From Halomarina litorea (lineage in GTDB: Archaea; Halobacteriota; Halobacteria; Halobacteriales; Haloarculaceae), in assembly GCF_024227715.1 (NCBI RefSeq), contig NZ_CP100448.1:1695655-1759654 (forward strand): a stretch of 64,000 nt of DNA. The letters are read 5' to 3'. The notes beneath the pieces were generated by a model that searched no databases, had not been told where the DNA came from, and saw only the letters and a list, made by a program, of their open reading frames with translations. Positions within the stretch are counted from its first letter, which is position 1. Each line of letters begins with the position of its first letter. Below are positions 40,631 to 50,744 of the stretch, one piece after another. The position numbers were made by a program, and so were the translations under genes.

Positions 40631-41902
40631 ATGGACATCGAAGCCACTGCCGAGGAACTCGCCTCCGACCTCGGCGTCGACAAAGAGGAGGTTCACGACG
40701 ACCTGCGGAAACTGGTCGAGTACGACGTCCCGATGGAGGAGGCGGTCCAGAGCCTCCGACGCAAGTACGGTGGCGGGGGCGGCGGCGGGGCCGCACCCAC
40801 CACGAAGGACGTCGCCGACATCACCACCGACGACGCGAGCGTGACCGTCACCGCGCGCGTCCTCACCGTCGGCACCCGGACAATCCGGTATCAGGGCGAC
40901 GACTTCACCATCTACGAGGGTGAACTCGCCGACGAGACGGGCGTCATCGACTACACCGCGTGGAACGACTTCGGTCTCGAACCGGGCGACACCGTCACCG
41001 CGGGCAACGCCGGCGTCCGCGAGTGGGACGGTCGTCCCGAACTCAACCTCGGGGACTCCACCAGCGTCTCGAAGAGCGAGGACCCGCTTCACGTCCCCTA
41101 CGAGGTGGGCGGGGAGCGCTCACTCGCCGACCTCGAACCCGGCGACCGCGGGCGCACCCTCGAAGTCCGCGTCGTCGAAGTCGAGGAGCGGACCATCGAC
41201 GGCCGCGACGGCGAGACGGACATCCTCTCGGGCGTGCTGGCCGACGAGACGGCCCGCCTGCCCTTTACCGACTGGAACCCGCGTCCGGAAATCGAGGAGG
41301 GGACCTCCCTCCGCATCGAGGACGTCTACATCCGGGAGTTCCGGGGGGTGCCCTCGGTGAACCTCTCAGAGTTCTCGGTCGTCACGCCTCTCGACGGCGA
41401 CGTGGAGGTCAGCGACTCCGCCCGCCGGATGGGTATCGGCGAGGCCGTCACGGGCGGCGGGGCCTTCGACGTCGAACTCGTCGGGAGTCTCCTCGACGTG
41501 CGCGACGGCTCCGGCCTCATCCAGCGCTGCCCCGAGTGCAACCGCGTCATCCAGAACGGGCAGTGTCGCTCCCACGGCGAGGTCGACGGCGAGGACGACC
41601 TGCGCGTGAAGGCCATCCTCGACGACGGGACGGGCACCGTCACCGTCGTCCTCGACCGCGTCCTGACCGAGATGGTGTACGAGGGAACCCTCGAAGACGC
41701 CCTCGACCACGCGCGCGACGAGATGGACAAGGAAGTCGTCGCAGACACCATCGCCGAGAGGGTGGTGGGCGACGAGTACCGCGTCCGGGGGTCGCTCTCG
41801 GTCGACGAGTACGGCGCGAACCTCGACGCGACGGAGTTCGAGCGCGTCACCGAGGACCCGACCGACCGTGCGCGTGCGCTGCTCTCGGAGGTGTCCCGAT
41901 GA
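40631..41902 (+). CDS. rpa1: Replication protein A (single-stranded DNA-binding)
   Basis: The 423-residue RPA coats single-stranded DNA in replication and repair. A short N-terminal helical domain (DIEATAEELASDLGVDKEEVHDDLRKL) and a Gly-rich linker precede OB folds near 65-150 (VTARVLTVGTRTIRYQGDDFTIYEGELADETG) and 165-255 (RTLEVRVVEVEERTIDG, GVLADETARLPFTDW). A third OB has the zinc finger CPECNRVIQNGQCRSHGEV. The layout matches euryarchaeal RPA1. The stop overlaps the start of rpap1 (ATGA), so expression is coupled. Confidence 0.95.
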   Translation: MDIEATAEELASDLGVDKEEVHDDLRKLVEYDVPMEEAVQSLRRKYGGGGGGGAAPTTKDVADITTDDASVTVTARVLTVGTRTIRYQGDDFTIYEGELADETGVIDYTAWNDFGLEPGDTVTAGNAGVREWDGRPELNLGDSTSVSKSEDPLHVPYEVGGERSLADLEPGDRGRTLEVRVVEVEERTIDGRDGETDILSGVLADETARLPFTDWNPRPEIEEGTSLRIEDVYIREFRGVPSVNLSEFSVVTPLDGDVEVSDSARRMGIGEAVTGGGAFDVELVGSLLDVRDGSGLIQRCPECNRVIQNGQCRSHGEVDGEDDLRVKAILDDGTGTVTVVLDRVLTEMVYEGTLEDALDHARDEMDKEVVADTIAERVVGDEYRVRGSLSVDEYGANLDATEFERVTEDPTDRARALLSEVSR

Positions 41903-43545
41903 GTGCGCCCGGCAACCGCGAAGTCGCCCACCGCCTCTTCGCGGCCGAGTTCGACGACGCGGAGTACTCCTACTCCGAGAGCGACGAGGAGCGCGCGCCG
42001 AACTACGTCGTCTCGCCGACGGGCGCGCGCGTCAACCGCCTGTTCGTCACGGGCGTCCTGACCGAGGTGTCGCAGGCCGGCGACAGCATCCTGCGGGCGC
42101 GCGTCGTCGACCCGACAGGCGCGTTCGTCGTCTACGCGGGCCAGTACCAGCCCGAGGCGATGGCGTTCCTCGATCGGACCACGCCCCCGGCGTTCGTCGC
42201 CGTGACGGGCAAGGCGCGGACGTTCCAGCCCGACGACTCCGACGTCGTCTACACGAGCGTCCGTCCCGAGAGCATCAGCGCGGTGGACGCCGACGCGCGC
42301 GACCGGTGGACCGTCACCGCCGCCGAGCGAACCCTCGAACGAATCGGGACGTTCGCGGCCGCCCTCGATTCGGGCCTGACCGGCGACGCCCTCCAGCGGG
42401 CGCTCGTCCAGTCGGGCGTCGACGAGAGCCTCGCGACGGGCATCCCCATCGCGATGGAACAGTACGGCACCACGCGGGCGTACCTCGCCGCGCTTCAGGA
42501 GACGGCGCTGCAGGCGGTCAGGCACGTCACCGGCGACGTGGAGGAGGTCGCGGACGTCGAACTCGCCCCCGACGAGGGTGGGGACGCGGCGTTCACGCCC
42601 GCGATGCCGGTCGATGTCGACACCGGGGGCATCGAGGCCGAGGAGCCGACGGAGCCAACGGAGCCAACGAAAACGACGGAGACGACGGACGGAGCGAGCG
42701 ACGCGGCCGAGGGCGAGACGGACCTCTCGGAGGCCGAGGTGTCCGCGACGGACGCGACCCCGGAAGCGGGCATCGAGACGCCCGACCCCGACGCCGACGT
42801 CGAGGCGTCCGCGGGCGAGGCCGACCCCGACGCGGACCAGACGGCGACCCGCGAGGAGCCGGGGGATGCGGAACCCTCCCAGCCGGCCGACACCACCGCG
42901 ACGACCGAACCGCCCGAGGAACCGGCGGATCTCGACGGAACGACGGACACCGAGGAGACGAGCGGCAAGGCGGGCGGCGAGGGCGAACCCGCCGAACCGG
43001 GCGAGTTCGAGATGGACGAGGAGACCCGCCGTGAGGTCGAGGAGGAGTTCGGGACCGACTTCTCGACGGGCAACGAGGTGGCTCCCGCCGGCGAGGCGGA
43101 CATCGAGACGCCCGACCCCGACTCCGAACCCGAGGGGACCGACGCCGAGGAGGACCTCGAACCGGACGAACCGACCTTCGAGGCCGTCGAACCGGAGGCG
43201 ACGGACGAGGGCCCCGAACCGGAGGGTGACGCCGCATCCGCCCCCGAATCGCAGGGCCCCGCCCGCGAACCGCCGGAAGCGTCCAGCGAGGAACCGCCCG
43301 CCGCGGAGGCGGGGGGCGACGAGAGCGGGGACGACGAACCCGCCGAGGACGTGGACCTCGAGACGGCTCTCCTCGACGCGATGCGTGACCTCGACGAGGG
43401 CGACGGTGCTGACAGGGAGGAACTCGTCGCGCGGGTGAGCGAGGAGACGGGCGCGGACGCCGCGGCCGTCGAGGACGCTATCCAGGACGCCCTGATGAGT
43501 GGGCAGTGCTACGAGCCACAGGACGGGCGACTGACGCCCATCTGA
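41899..43545 (+). CDS. rpap1: RPA-associated protein with long acidic tail
   Basis: The 548-residue protein has an OB fold in about the first 150 residues (NREVAHRLFAAEFDDAEYSYSESDEERAPNYVVSPTGARVNRLFVTGVLTE), as in COG3390 proteins. From about residue 230 to 490 it is a low-complexity acidic region full of Glu, Asp, Thr, Pro, with a recurring IETPDPD unit; it should be disordered. A short folded tail (VDLETALLDAMRDLDEGDGADREELVARVSEETG) closes it and looks like a winged helix. In Haloferax, RPAPs are needed for RPA function. Here the acidic region is unusually long. It overlaps rpa1 and rpe at both ends. Confidence 0.9.
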   Translation: MSAPGNREVAHRLFAAEFDDAEYSYSESDEERAPNYVVSPTGARVNRLFVTGVLTEVSQAGDSILRARVVDPTGAFVVYAGQYQPEAMAFLDRTTPPAFVAVTGKARTFQPDDSDVVYTSVRPESISAVDADARDRWTVTAAERTLERIGTFAAALDSGLTGDALQRALVQSGVDESLATGIPIAMEQYGTTRAYLAALQETALQAVRHVTGDVEEVADVELAPDEGGDAAFTPAMPVDVDTGGIEAEEPTEPTEPTKTTETTDGASDAAEGETDLSEAEVSATDATPEAGIETPDPDADVEASAGEADPDADQTATREEPGDAEPSQPADTTATTEPPEEPADLDGTTDTEETSGKAGGEGEPAEPGEFEMDEETRREVEEEFGTDFSTGNEVAPAGEADIETPDPDSEPEGTDAEEDLEPDEPTFEAVEPEATDEGPEPEGDAASAPESQGPAREPPEASSEEPPAAEAGGDESGDDEPAEDVDLETALLDAMRDLDEGDGADREELVARVSEETGADAAAVEDAIQDALMSGQCYEPQDGRLTPI

Positions 43546-44300
43546 TGCTGGAACCGGTCCCGGGTGAACCGGCCGCCGTCGCGGTCTGCGACGGGACGCG
43601 GGTGCTCGTGCTCGCGGACTACCACGCGGGACTGGAGGTCGCCCTGCGCTACGACGGCGTCGAACTCAGGAGCCGCGCCCGGGAGCGCCGCGAGGCGGTG
43701 CTGACCTTGCTGGAGCGAACCGGGGCCGACCGCGTCGTCTTCCTCGGTGACCTCGCCAACGCCATCGGGAACCCCTCGACGGAGGAGCGAACCGAGTTGG
43801 CGACGCTCCTCGGAGCCGTCGCGGGGCGGGTCCCGGTGACCGTCGTGAAGGGCAACCACGACGGCGACATCGAGGACGTGGCCGACGAGGTGGACGCCCA
43901 CCACCCTGTCGCGGTGACGTCGACCGACGGCGTCCGGATGGGCGACGTGGGCTTCGTCCACGGGCACACGTGGCCCGCAGTCGAGGTGCTGGAAGCCGAC
44001 GTCGTGGCGATGGGCCACGAACACCCGATGGTCAGACTGGAAGACGAGGTGGGCGGGGCGCGCGCCGAACGGGCGTGGCTCCGGGGGAAGCTGGTACCGG
44101 ACCCGTTCGAGGACCACCACGGCGCGTCACTCGACATCGACGGCGAACTCGTCGTCTGTCCGGGGTTCAACGACCTGCTCGGCGGGACGTGGACGAACAC
44201 CGGACAGGGCTTTCTCTCGCCGTACCTCCCGGACGGGTTCCGGGACGCGCAGGCGTACCTGCTCGACGGGACCCGATTGGGGAACTACGAGCAGGTGTGA
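43545..44300 (+). CDS. rpe: Calcineurin-type phosphoesterase of the rpa operon
   Basis: A 251-residue metallophosphoesterase. Metal-binding motifs are visible in order: VLADYHAGLE (DxH variant), VVFLGDLANAIG (GDxxN-like), VVKGNHDGDIE (GNHD), VHGHTWP and MGHEHPMVRL (GHxH). These form a two-metal site in the fold. The gene follows rpap1 with a one-base overlap (TGATG), as in the haloarchaeal rpa1-rpap1-rpe operon. The natural substrate, possibly nucleic-acid ends, is not known. Confidence 0.9.
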   Translation: MLEPVPGEPAAVAVCDGTRVLVLADYHAGLEVALRYDGVELRSRARERREAVLTLLERTGADRVVFLGDLANAIGNPSTEERTELATLLGAVAGRVPVTVVKGNHDGDIEDVADEVDAHHPVAVTSTDGVRMGDVGFVHGHTWPAVEVLEADVVAMGHEHPMVRLEDEVGGARAERAWLRGKLVPDPFEDHHGASLDIDGELVVCPGFNDLLGGTWTNTGQGFLSPYLPDGFRDAQAYLLDGTRLGNYEQV

Positions 44301-44393
44301 GCGGGGGATCGGGCCGCCGCCCGACACGCCGGTAGCGGCCCGGAACCGGTGCAAGCGGTGGTCTTAATCGGCCCGAACCCCAATCCCGAACCA

Positions 44394-47246
44394 GTGACGG
44401 CCTCCGAGCAACGGCCGGGGATGGACGCGTTCACGCACCTCGGAAGCGAGGTGCGGAGTGCGCTCTCGAAGCGGGGATTCGCCACGCCCACGGAGCCACA
44501 GCGCCGGGCGATTCCGACACTCGCGGCGGGCGACCACGCCCTCGTCATCGCCCCGACGGGGACCGGGAAGACGGAGACGGCGATGCTGCCCGTCCTGAAC
44601 GCAATCGTCGAGCAACGACACGGCGAGGGCGTCCCGTTCGGCATCTCGGCGCTCTACATCACGCCGCTGCGGGCGCTCAACCGCGACATGCGCGAGCGAC
44701 TGGAGTGGTGGGGCGAGGAGTTGAACCTCGACGTGGACGTCCGCCACGGCGATACCACCCAGTACCAGCGACAGAAGCAGGCAGAGAACCCGCCAGACGT
44801 GCTGGTGACGACGCCCGAGACGCTACAGGCGATGCTCACCGGCGAGAAACTCAGGCGAGCGCTCTCGGACGTCTCGCACGTCGTCGTCGACGAGGTACAC
44901 GAACTCGCCGCCGCCAAGCGGGGCGCGCAGTTGACCATCGGGATGGAGCGACTGCGGGAACTCGCCGGCCCCTTCCAGCGAGTCGGACTGTCGGCGACGG
45001 TGGGCGACCCGGAGGAGGTGGGGAAGTTCCTCACCGGCGACCGGGGCTGTGAGATAATCGAGGTGGACGTCGGGAGCAAACTCGACCTGCGGGTGCTCCA
45101 ACCCGAGATAACGCCCGAGGACGAGCGACTGGCGGGTCGGCTGATGACCACGGAGTCCATCGCCAGCCACGTCCGCGCGATTCGAGACATCATCGAGTCC
45201 CACGACTCGACGCTCGTGTTCGTCAACACCCGACAGACCGCCGAGGCACTCGGGTCGCGGTTCAAGGAACTCGACACGAACATCGGCATCCACCACGGGT
45301 CGCTCTCGAAGGAGGCGCGCATCGAGGTCGAAGACCAGTTCAAGGCCGGGGAACTCGACGCGCTGCTGTGCACCTCCTCGATGGAACTGGGCATCGACGT
45401 GGGGCGCATCGACCACGTCGTCCAGTACCAGTCCCCCCGCGAGGTGTCCCGTCTCCTCCAGCGAGTGGGGCGGGCGGGCCACCGCCGGGACGTGGTGTCG
45501 GCGGGGACGGTCATCGCGACGATGCCCGACGACGTCTTCGAGTCGCTGGCCATCGCTCGCCGGGCGCAGTCGGGCCACGTCGAACCGGCGGACATCCACC
45601 ACGGCAGTCTCGACACCGTCGCCAACCAGATCGCGGGCCTACTGATGGACTTCGGGGAAATCGGCGCGATGCGGGCCTACGAGATAATCACCCGCGCGTA
45701 CCCCTTCCGCGAGGTGACGAGAGAGCAGTTCCGCGAGGTGATTCGGGAACTCTCGAACAACCGCATCCTCTGGCTGGAGGAGGACGCGGATAGACTGGAG
45801 AAGTCCAGCGGGACGTGGCAGTACTTCTACGCCAACCTCTCGATGATTCCCGACGAGGCGACCTACGCCGTCGAGGACATGGCCTCCGGTCGGCAGGTCG
45901 GCACCCTCGACGAGCGGTTCGTCGTCAACTTCGCCGACCCGGGCGAGGTGTTCATCCAGCGCGGCGAGATGTGGCGCATCACCGAGGTGGACGAGGAAGA
46001 GGAGGAAGTGAAGGTGTCGCCCGTCGAGGACCCCGGCGGCGAGGTTCCCTCGTGGGTCGGACAGGAGATACCGGTCCCCTACGACGTGGCACAGGACGTC
46101 GCGGACCTGCGGGCGCGGGCCAGAGACCGGTTCGAAGAGGGGCAGCGTCGAGAGGAGGTGGCCCGGTGGGTCACGGAGGAGTACCCCACCGACGCCCACA
46201 CCGCGAGCGAGGCGCTGAAACAGGTCGAACGGCACACGATGGCGATGCCGTCGGCCGACCGCGTCGTCGTGGAGTTTCAGGGCCGCGACGTGGTGCTGAA
46301 CGCCGCCTTCGGCCACAAGATAAACGAGACGCTCGGGCGGGTGCTGTCGGCGCTCATCGGCCAGCAGACCGGGTCGTCGGTGGGAATGGAGATAGACCCC
46401 TACCGCATCGAACTGGAGGTGCCCCGTGGAGTTCGGGCCTCGAACGTCGTCGACGTACTGGAGGACACCGACCCGGACCACCTGGGAGCGCTCATCGAGT
46501 TGAGCCTGAAGAACGCCGACGCGCTGAAGTTCAAACTCGCGCAGGTGGCGGCGAAGTTCGGCGCGCTCAAACGCTACCGGGGGCGCGGGAGTTCGAACCA
46601 GTTCGGTCGCGGGCGCCTCCTGGAGGCCCTGCGCGACACGCCCGTCTACGACGAGGCGGTCCGCGAGATACTCCACGAGGACCTCGCGGTGCCCGAGGCG
46701 AGCGACGTCCTCCGGCGGATACAGGACGGCCGTATCGCAATCGAGGTTGTCGGCGAGCGCACCCCCATCGGGACGGGCGGACGCTCGTCGGGACAGGAAC
46801 TGCTCGCCCCGGAGAACGCCGACGCGAGCGTCATCGAGACGGTGAAAGAGCGCATCCGGGACGACCGGATGCTCCTCTTCTGCCTGCACTGCAAGGACTG
46901 GAAGCGCAAACAGCAGGTCAAACGCATCCCGGACGAACTCTCGTGCCCCAAGTGCGGGTCGACGCGCGTCGCGGCGCTGAACCCGTGGGCGGACGAGGTG
47001 ATAGACGCCATCACGAGCGAGGAGAAAGACGAGGAACAGGCGAAGATGACCCGCCGGGCCTACCAGTCGGCGAACCTCGTCCAGAGCCACGGCAAGCAGG
47101 CCGTCGTGGCTCTCGCCGCCCGTGGCGTCGGCCCGCACAACGCCGCGCGCATCATCGCGAAACTCCGCGAGAACGAGGAGGACTTCTACCGCGACATCAT
47201 CAGTGAGGAGAAGCGCTACGCCCGGACGCAGTCGTTCTGGGACTGA
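44394..47246 (+). CDS. lhr: Lhr-type ATP-dependent DNA helicase
   Basis: A large SF2 helicase of 950 residues. Walker A: IAPTGTGKTE (52-61). DExH box: VVDEVHELAAAKRGAQ. Motif VI: QRVGRAGHRRD. The C-terminal half holds the Lhr winged helix and beta-barrel (TYAVEDMASGRQVGTLDERFV) and ends with a zinc ribbon CLHC...CPKC about 75 residues from the end. Lhr enzymes unwind DNA or RNA:DNA in repair. The GTG at 44394 is chosen because CTTAATCG (44363-44370) is a good TATA-like box 28 nt upstream; ATG 44421 is the alternative. It follows rpe by 93 nt. Confidence 0.9.
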   Translation: MTASEQRPGMDAFTHLGSEVRSALSKRGFATPTEPQRRAIPTLAAGDHALVIAPTGTGKTETAMLPVLNAIVEQRHGEGVPFGISALYITPLRALNRDMRERLEWWGEELNLDVDVRHGDTTQYQRQKQAENPPDVLVTTPETLQAMLTGEKLRRALSDVSHVVVDEVHELAAAKRGAQLTIGMERLRELAGPFQRVGLSATVGDPEEVGKFLTGDRGCEIIEVDVGSKLDLRVLQPEITPEDERLAGRLMTTESIASHVRAIRDIIESHDSTLVFVNTRQTAEALGSRFKELDTNIGIHHGSLSKEARIEVEDQFKAGELDALLCTSSMELGIDVGRIDHVVQYQSPREVSRLLQRVGRAGHRRDVVSAGTVIATMPDDVFESLAIARRAQSGHVEPADIHHGSLDTVANQIAGLLMDFGEIGAMRAYEIITRAYPFREVTREQFREVIRELSNNRILWLEEDADRLEKSSGTWQYFYANLSMIPDEATYAVEDMASGRQVGTLDERFVVNFADPGEVFIQRGEMWRITEVDEEEEEVKVSPVEDPGGEVPSWVGQEIPVPYDVAQDVADLRARARDRFEEGQRREEVARWVTEEYPTDAHTASEALKQVERHTMAMPSADRVVVEFQGRDVVLNAAFGHKINETLGRVLSALIGQQTGSSVGMEIDPYRIELEVPRGVRASNVVDVLEDTDPDHLGALIELSLKNADALKFKLAQVAAKFGALKRYRGRGSSNQFGRGRLLEALRDTPVYDEAVREILHEDLAVPEASDVLRRIQDGRIAIEVVGERTPIGTGGRSSGQELLAPENADASVIETVKERIRDDRMLLFCLHCKDWKRKQQVKRIPDELSCPKCGSTRVAALNPWADEVIDAITSEEKDEEQAKMTRRAYQSANLVQSHGKQAVVALAARGVGPHNAARIIAKLRENEEDFYRDIISEEKRYARTQSFWD

Positions 47247-47521
47247 CCCTCTCGGCCGACGGGTCGGTCAGTGTACCGTCGTCGACGGCGGGCGCGTGGG
47301 TGTTCTCGTAGTAGTCGCGGTACTCACCGCGGGTCGTCCCTCCTTGCGGGACAGACAGACGGTCGCGTTGTACATCGCGCGAACAGTTGGGCGTCTGTCT
47401 CGATAAACGCGTATGGAGATCATCATTAATTCAGTTAGCTACGGTGCGCGTGACCCCGGACCGACCCGGGGGTAGACCCGAATTGCGCCGGAATCGACCG
47501 ACGGCGTGGCAGTCCTCGCCC

Positions 47522-49783
47522 TCAGTCCCGGCGCGGGTCCGCGGCCGCCATCCCTCGTTCGAAGTGTTCGCGGGTGATGCGAATCTCGTCGGCGCGGTCG
47601 TTCGCCTCCTCGGGGCCGACCTCCTCGGCGAGGTCGCGGATGGCGCGAAGCGAGGCCTGCCGGACGAGGGCTTCGAGGTCCGCGCCGGAGAACCCCTCCG
47701 TCTCGGCGGCGAGGTCGTCGAGGTCGACGTCTTCCTCGATGGGCTTTCCCTCGGTGTGGACCGCGAGGATGGCCCGGCGAGCGTCGTGGTCCGGCAGGGG
47801 CACCTCGACGTGTGACTCCAGCCTCCCCGGTCTGAGCAGGGCGGGGTCGAGCGCCTCGTACCGGTTGGTCGCCGCGAGGACGATGAGGTTCGGGTTGTCC
47901 TGTAGCCCGTCGAGTTCCGTGAGCAGTTGCGAGACGACCCGTTCGGTCACGTCCTGTTCGCCACCGCGTCTGCCCGCGAGGGCGTCTATCTCGTCGAAGA
48001 AGACGATGGTGGGGGCGGTCTGGCGGGCGCGGTCGAACAGTTCGCGGATGGCCTTCTCGGACTCACCGACGTACTTGTCGATGAGTTCCGGTCCGGCGAC
48101 GTGGATGAAGTTCACCTGGCTCTCGCCCGCGATGGCCCGCGCGAGCAGGGTCTTGCCCGTCCCCGGCGGCCCGTACATGAGGATGCCCGTCGGCGGGTTC
48201 GTCCGGGTGGCCTCGAACAGGCGTTCGTAGGAGAGTGGCCACATCACCGACTCGCGGAGGGTGGCCTTCACCTCGTCCAGTCCGCCCACGTCGTCGAACG
48301 TGGTGAGTGGGGTCTCGACGACGTACTCGCGCATGGCGCTCGGGTCGACGGCCGCCATCGCGGACTCGAAGTCCGCGCGCGTCACGGAGAGTTCTGGTTC
48401 TGGGGCCGTTTCGTCGCTCCCCTCGTCTCCGCCACCCGCCTCGCCGTCACTCGCTTCGTCCGGTTCGGCGGCCCCCTCGCGGTCGCGCGTCTCGCGGTCG
48501 TGGCGGTAGCGCCGCAGGGAGGCCATCGCGGCCTCGGTGGCGAGGGTGCGGATGTCCGCGCCGACGAACCCGTGGGTGCGTTCCGCGAGCAAGTCGAGGT
48601 CCACGTCCCCCGCGAGGGGCATCCCGCGCGTGTGGACGTCGAGGATCTCCCGGCGGCCCGTCTCGTTGGGCACGCCGATTTCGATCTCCCTGTCGAAGCG
48701 ACCCCCTCGGCGGAGCGCGGGGTCGAGCGAGTCCACCCGGTTGGTCGCGCCGATGACGACTACCTCGTCGCGCCCCGCGAGCCCGTCGAGTTCCGTCAGA
48801 AGCTGGGCGACGACGCGGTTCTCCATGTCGGCGTCCTCGTCGCGGGCGCCCGCGATGGAGTCGATCTCGTCGATGAAGAGGATAGCCGGGGAGTGCTCGC
48901 GCGCCTCGGCGAACTTCTCGCGGATGCGCTCTTCCGAGTCGCCCTTGTACTTCGAGACGACCTCCGGGCCGGAGATGTCCGTGAAGTAGGCGTCGACCTC
49001 GTTGGCGACGGCCTTCGCGATGAGGGTCTTCCCGGTGCCGGGCGGCCCGTGGAGGAGGACGCCCTTCGGCGGGTCGACGCCGAGGCGACGGAACAGGTCC
49101 GGTTCCGAGAGGGGGAGTTCGATCATCTCCCGGATGAGGTCGAGTTCCTCGTCGAGGCCGCCGATGTCCTCGTAGGTCACGTCGGTCTTCGTGGGCCGGG
49201 AGGGCGTGGACTCGACCTCGCCGGAGGACCCCGACCCTCCGGCACCGCCGCCCCCGGACCCCGACCGGCCCATCGAGGTCCCGGCGGTTCGCTCGACGGG
49301 GTCGCCGCCGGGACGGACCGTCACCCGCGTCGAGTCGGTGACGCGGACGGTCCCCTCGGGGTCGGTGGCGACGATTTCGGCGTAGTCGTCGATGCGTTCG
49401 AGGCGGACGCGTTCGTCGGCGCGGATGGGTCGGTCGAGGAGGTGGCGCTTGACGTAGTCCGCGAGGTCGTCGTGGGGGGGCGTGCGGGGGAGTTCGACGG
49501 TGACCCGCGAGGCGTCCTCGACGGTCTCGGCGCGGACGGTGACGACGTCGCCGACGTTGACGCCCGCGTTCCGACGCGTGTCGGCGTCCATCCGGATGAC
49601 GCCGTCCTCGCCGCCGGGCCACACCTTCGCGACCGTTTCCCGGTCGCCCTCGACGACGACCGTCTCGCCGCTGAGGATGCTCAGCGTCCGGCAGGTGGCG
49701 TTCGAGAGGCGGGCGATGCCGCGTCCGGCGTCACGCTTCTCCGCGCCCTGCACGGTGAGGTCCACGCCGGGCTTCTTGCTCAT
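47522..49783 (-). CDS. cdc48: CDC48/p97-type AAA ATPase
   Basis: A 753-residue double AAA ATPase. An N-terminal double-psi barrel domain (about 1-165) precedes a Gly/Ser linker, then D1 (GPPGTGKTLIAKAVANEV; Walker B ILFIDEIDSIAG) and D2 (GPPGTGKTLLARAIAGES; FFDEIDALAGRRG). Both modules have sensor and arginine-finger segments. An acidic insert of about 30 residues lies between them. The protein unfolds protein substrates, possibly feeding the proteasome whose beta subunit is in this window. The ATG at 49783 fits the N-domain start (KKPGVDLTVQGAEKRDAGRGIARL). Confidence 0.95.
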   Translation of the reverse strand: MSKKPGVDLTVQGAEKRDAGRGIARLSNATCRTLSILSGETVVVEGDRETVAKVWPGGEDGVIRMDADTRRNAGVNVGDVVTVRAETVEDASRVTVELPRTPPHDDLADYVKRHLLDRPIRADERVRLERIDDYAEIVATDPEGTVRVTDSTRVTVRPGGDPVERTAGTSMGRSGSGGGGAGGSGSSGEVESTPSRPTKTDVTYEDIGGLDEELDLIREMIELPLSEPDLFRRLGVDPPKGVLLHGPPGTGKTLIAKAVANEVDAYFTDISGPEVVSKYKGDSEERIREKFAEAREHSPAILFIDEIDSIAGARDEDADMENRVVAQLLTELDGLAGRDEVVVIGATNRVDSLDPALRRGGRFDREIEIGVPNETGRREILDVHTRGMPLAGDVDLDLLAERTHGFVGADIRTLATEAAMASLRRYRHDRETRDREGAAEPDEASDGEAGGGDEGSDETAPEPELSVTRADFESAMAAVDPSAMREYVVETPLTTFDDVGGLDEVKATLRESVMWPLSYERLFEATRTNPPTGILMYGPPGTGKTLLARAIAGESQVNFIHVAGPELIDKYVGESEKAIRELFDRARQTAPTIVFFDEIDALAGRRGGEQDVTERVVSQLLTELDGLQDNPNLIVLAATNRYEALDPALLRPGRLESHVEVPLPDHDARRAILAVHTEGKPIEEDVDLDDLAAETEGFSGADLEALVRQASLRAIRDLAEEVGPEEANDRADEIRITREHFERGMAAADPRRD

Positions 49784-49917
49784 GAACCCCCTCGGACGGG
49801 AGGGACCTTCACACTTGTCCGAGCGGGAGACTCTACGACCCGCTGTCGGGTCGAACGTCCGGACCAGAGGGCTCAGCCGGAGTAACGCCTTTGTCGGATG
49901 CCACCACACGCGTTAAC

Positions 49918-50052
49918 ATGGTAACGCAGGTCGAGCGTGACGATATGACGTGGCACAACTGTGAGGCCTGTGGACTGATGTTCGACAACAGCGAGGACGC
50001 CGAGCGTCACGAGGAACACTGCGACGCCGAGGAACCCTCCTACCTCCAGTAG
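49918..50052 (+). CDS. C2HC zinc-finger miniprotein (DUF7128-like)
   Basis: A 44-residue protein: it begins MVTQVERDDMTW, then HNCEACGLMFDNSEDAERH with EEHCDAEEPSYLQ. The C-x2-C-x12-H-x4-C arrangement is a single C2H2-like zinc finger. Such miniproteins are common in Halobacteria, and I associate this one with DUF7128. Start: ATG at 49918, with GTTAAC just upstream; MTWHNC at 49945 is an alternative. It is divergent from the CDC48-type gene (134 nt) and may share its promoter region. Function unknown. Confidence 0.75.
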   Translation: MVTQVERDDMTWHNCEACGLMFDNSEDAERHEEHCDAEEPSYLQ

Positions 50053-50100
50053 GCGACCCGCCGCGAGGCTGGACGCCCGGGGATCGGACCGGCCGGACCG

Positions 50101-50634
50101 TCAGCCCCACCCGCCGGTCTCGTCCGACCCGTCAGTTCCGTCGTCCCCGTCCTGCGCCGACCGTTCCTCGGCTGGAGCGCCGGTCTCGCCGTCCGACACG
50201 CGGTCGCTCGACTCTGGGACGATCTCCCACGAGCGCTCGCTGAGTTCGTCCTCCTCGAAGACGAACACCCGTCCCCGGGCGGCCTCCGGGTCGGCGTCGA
50301 CCTCGGCGCGGTAGTCGCCCACGCGGGCCTCGACGCCGGGGAAGACCGTCGTCTCCTCGCCCGCCTCGAGGATGACGCGCCCGACACCGGTGTCCGCCAG
50401 AATCTCGTCGGCAGTCTTGCGGTCGTTGATGTAGACGACGACGCCCTCCGTCTCGGTGGGGTCGGTCACGAGGACGTGGACGTCCTTCCCGGGGCCAGTG
50501 AGGACGGGGCCCGTCGTCGCCTCGGGGACGCCGTGGTAGAAGACCGAACGACCGTCGACGTACTCGACGTACACCCCCTCCGGTTCGAGCGACACGGAGA
50601 GCGTCTCGGGGGCCACGTCGTTGCGAAGGCTCAT
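50101..50634 (-). CDS. DUF5796 family protein
   Basis: A 177-residue protein. The folded part covers about 1-130 with LEPEGVYVEYVDGRSVFYHGVPEATTG, VLVTDPTETEGVVVYINDRKTADEILADTGVGRVILEAG and VEARVGDYRAEVDADPEA; the C terminus is an acidic disordered tail (DDGTDGSDETGGWG). These strings are characteristic of the haloarchaeal DUF5796 family. Function unknown. It is divergent from shikimate kinase with a 110-nt gap. Confidence 0.8.
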   Translation of the reverse strand: MSLRNDVAPETLSVSLEPEGVYVEYVDGRSVFYHGVPEATTGPVLTGPGKDVHVLVTDPTETEGVVVYINDRKTADEILADTGVGRVILEAGEETTVFPGVEARVGDYRAEVDADPEAARGRVFVFEEDELSERSWEIVPESSDRVSDGETGAPAEERSAQDGDDGTDGSDETGGWG

Positions 50635-50744
50635 ACCTCGGTGTGGAACCCGAGCGCGCAAAAGGGCCGCGCTGTCCGCCCGCCCCGATTCGCGGGCCTG
50701 TCACTATCAGCAGTCGTAAGTGCGCCCGCACGAGAGAAGTGGGC

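Noticed and set aside
47927-49885. 652-codon plus-strand frame opposite the CDC48-type gene
   Set aside because: The AAA ATPase is certain on the minus strand; the frame is its shadow.
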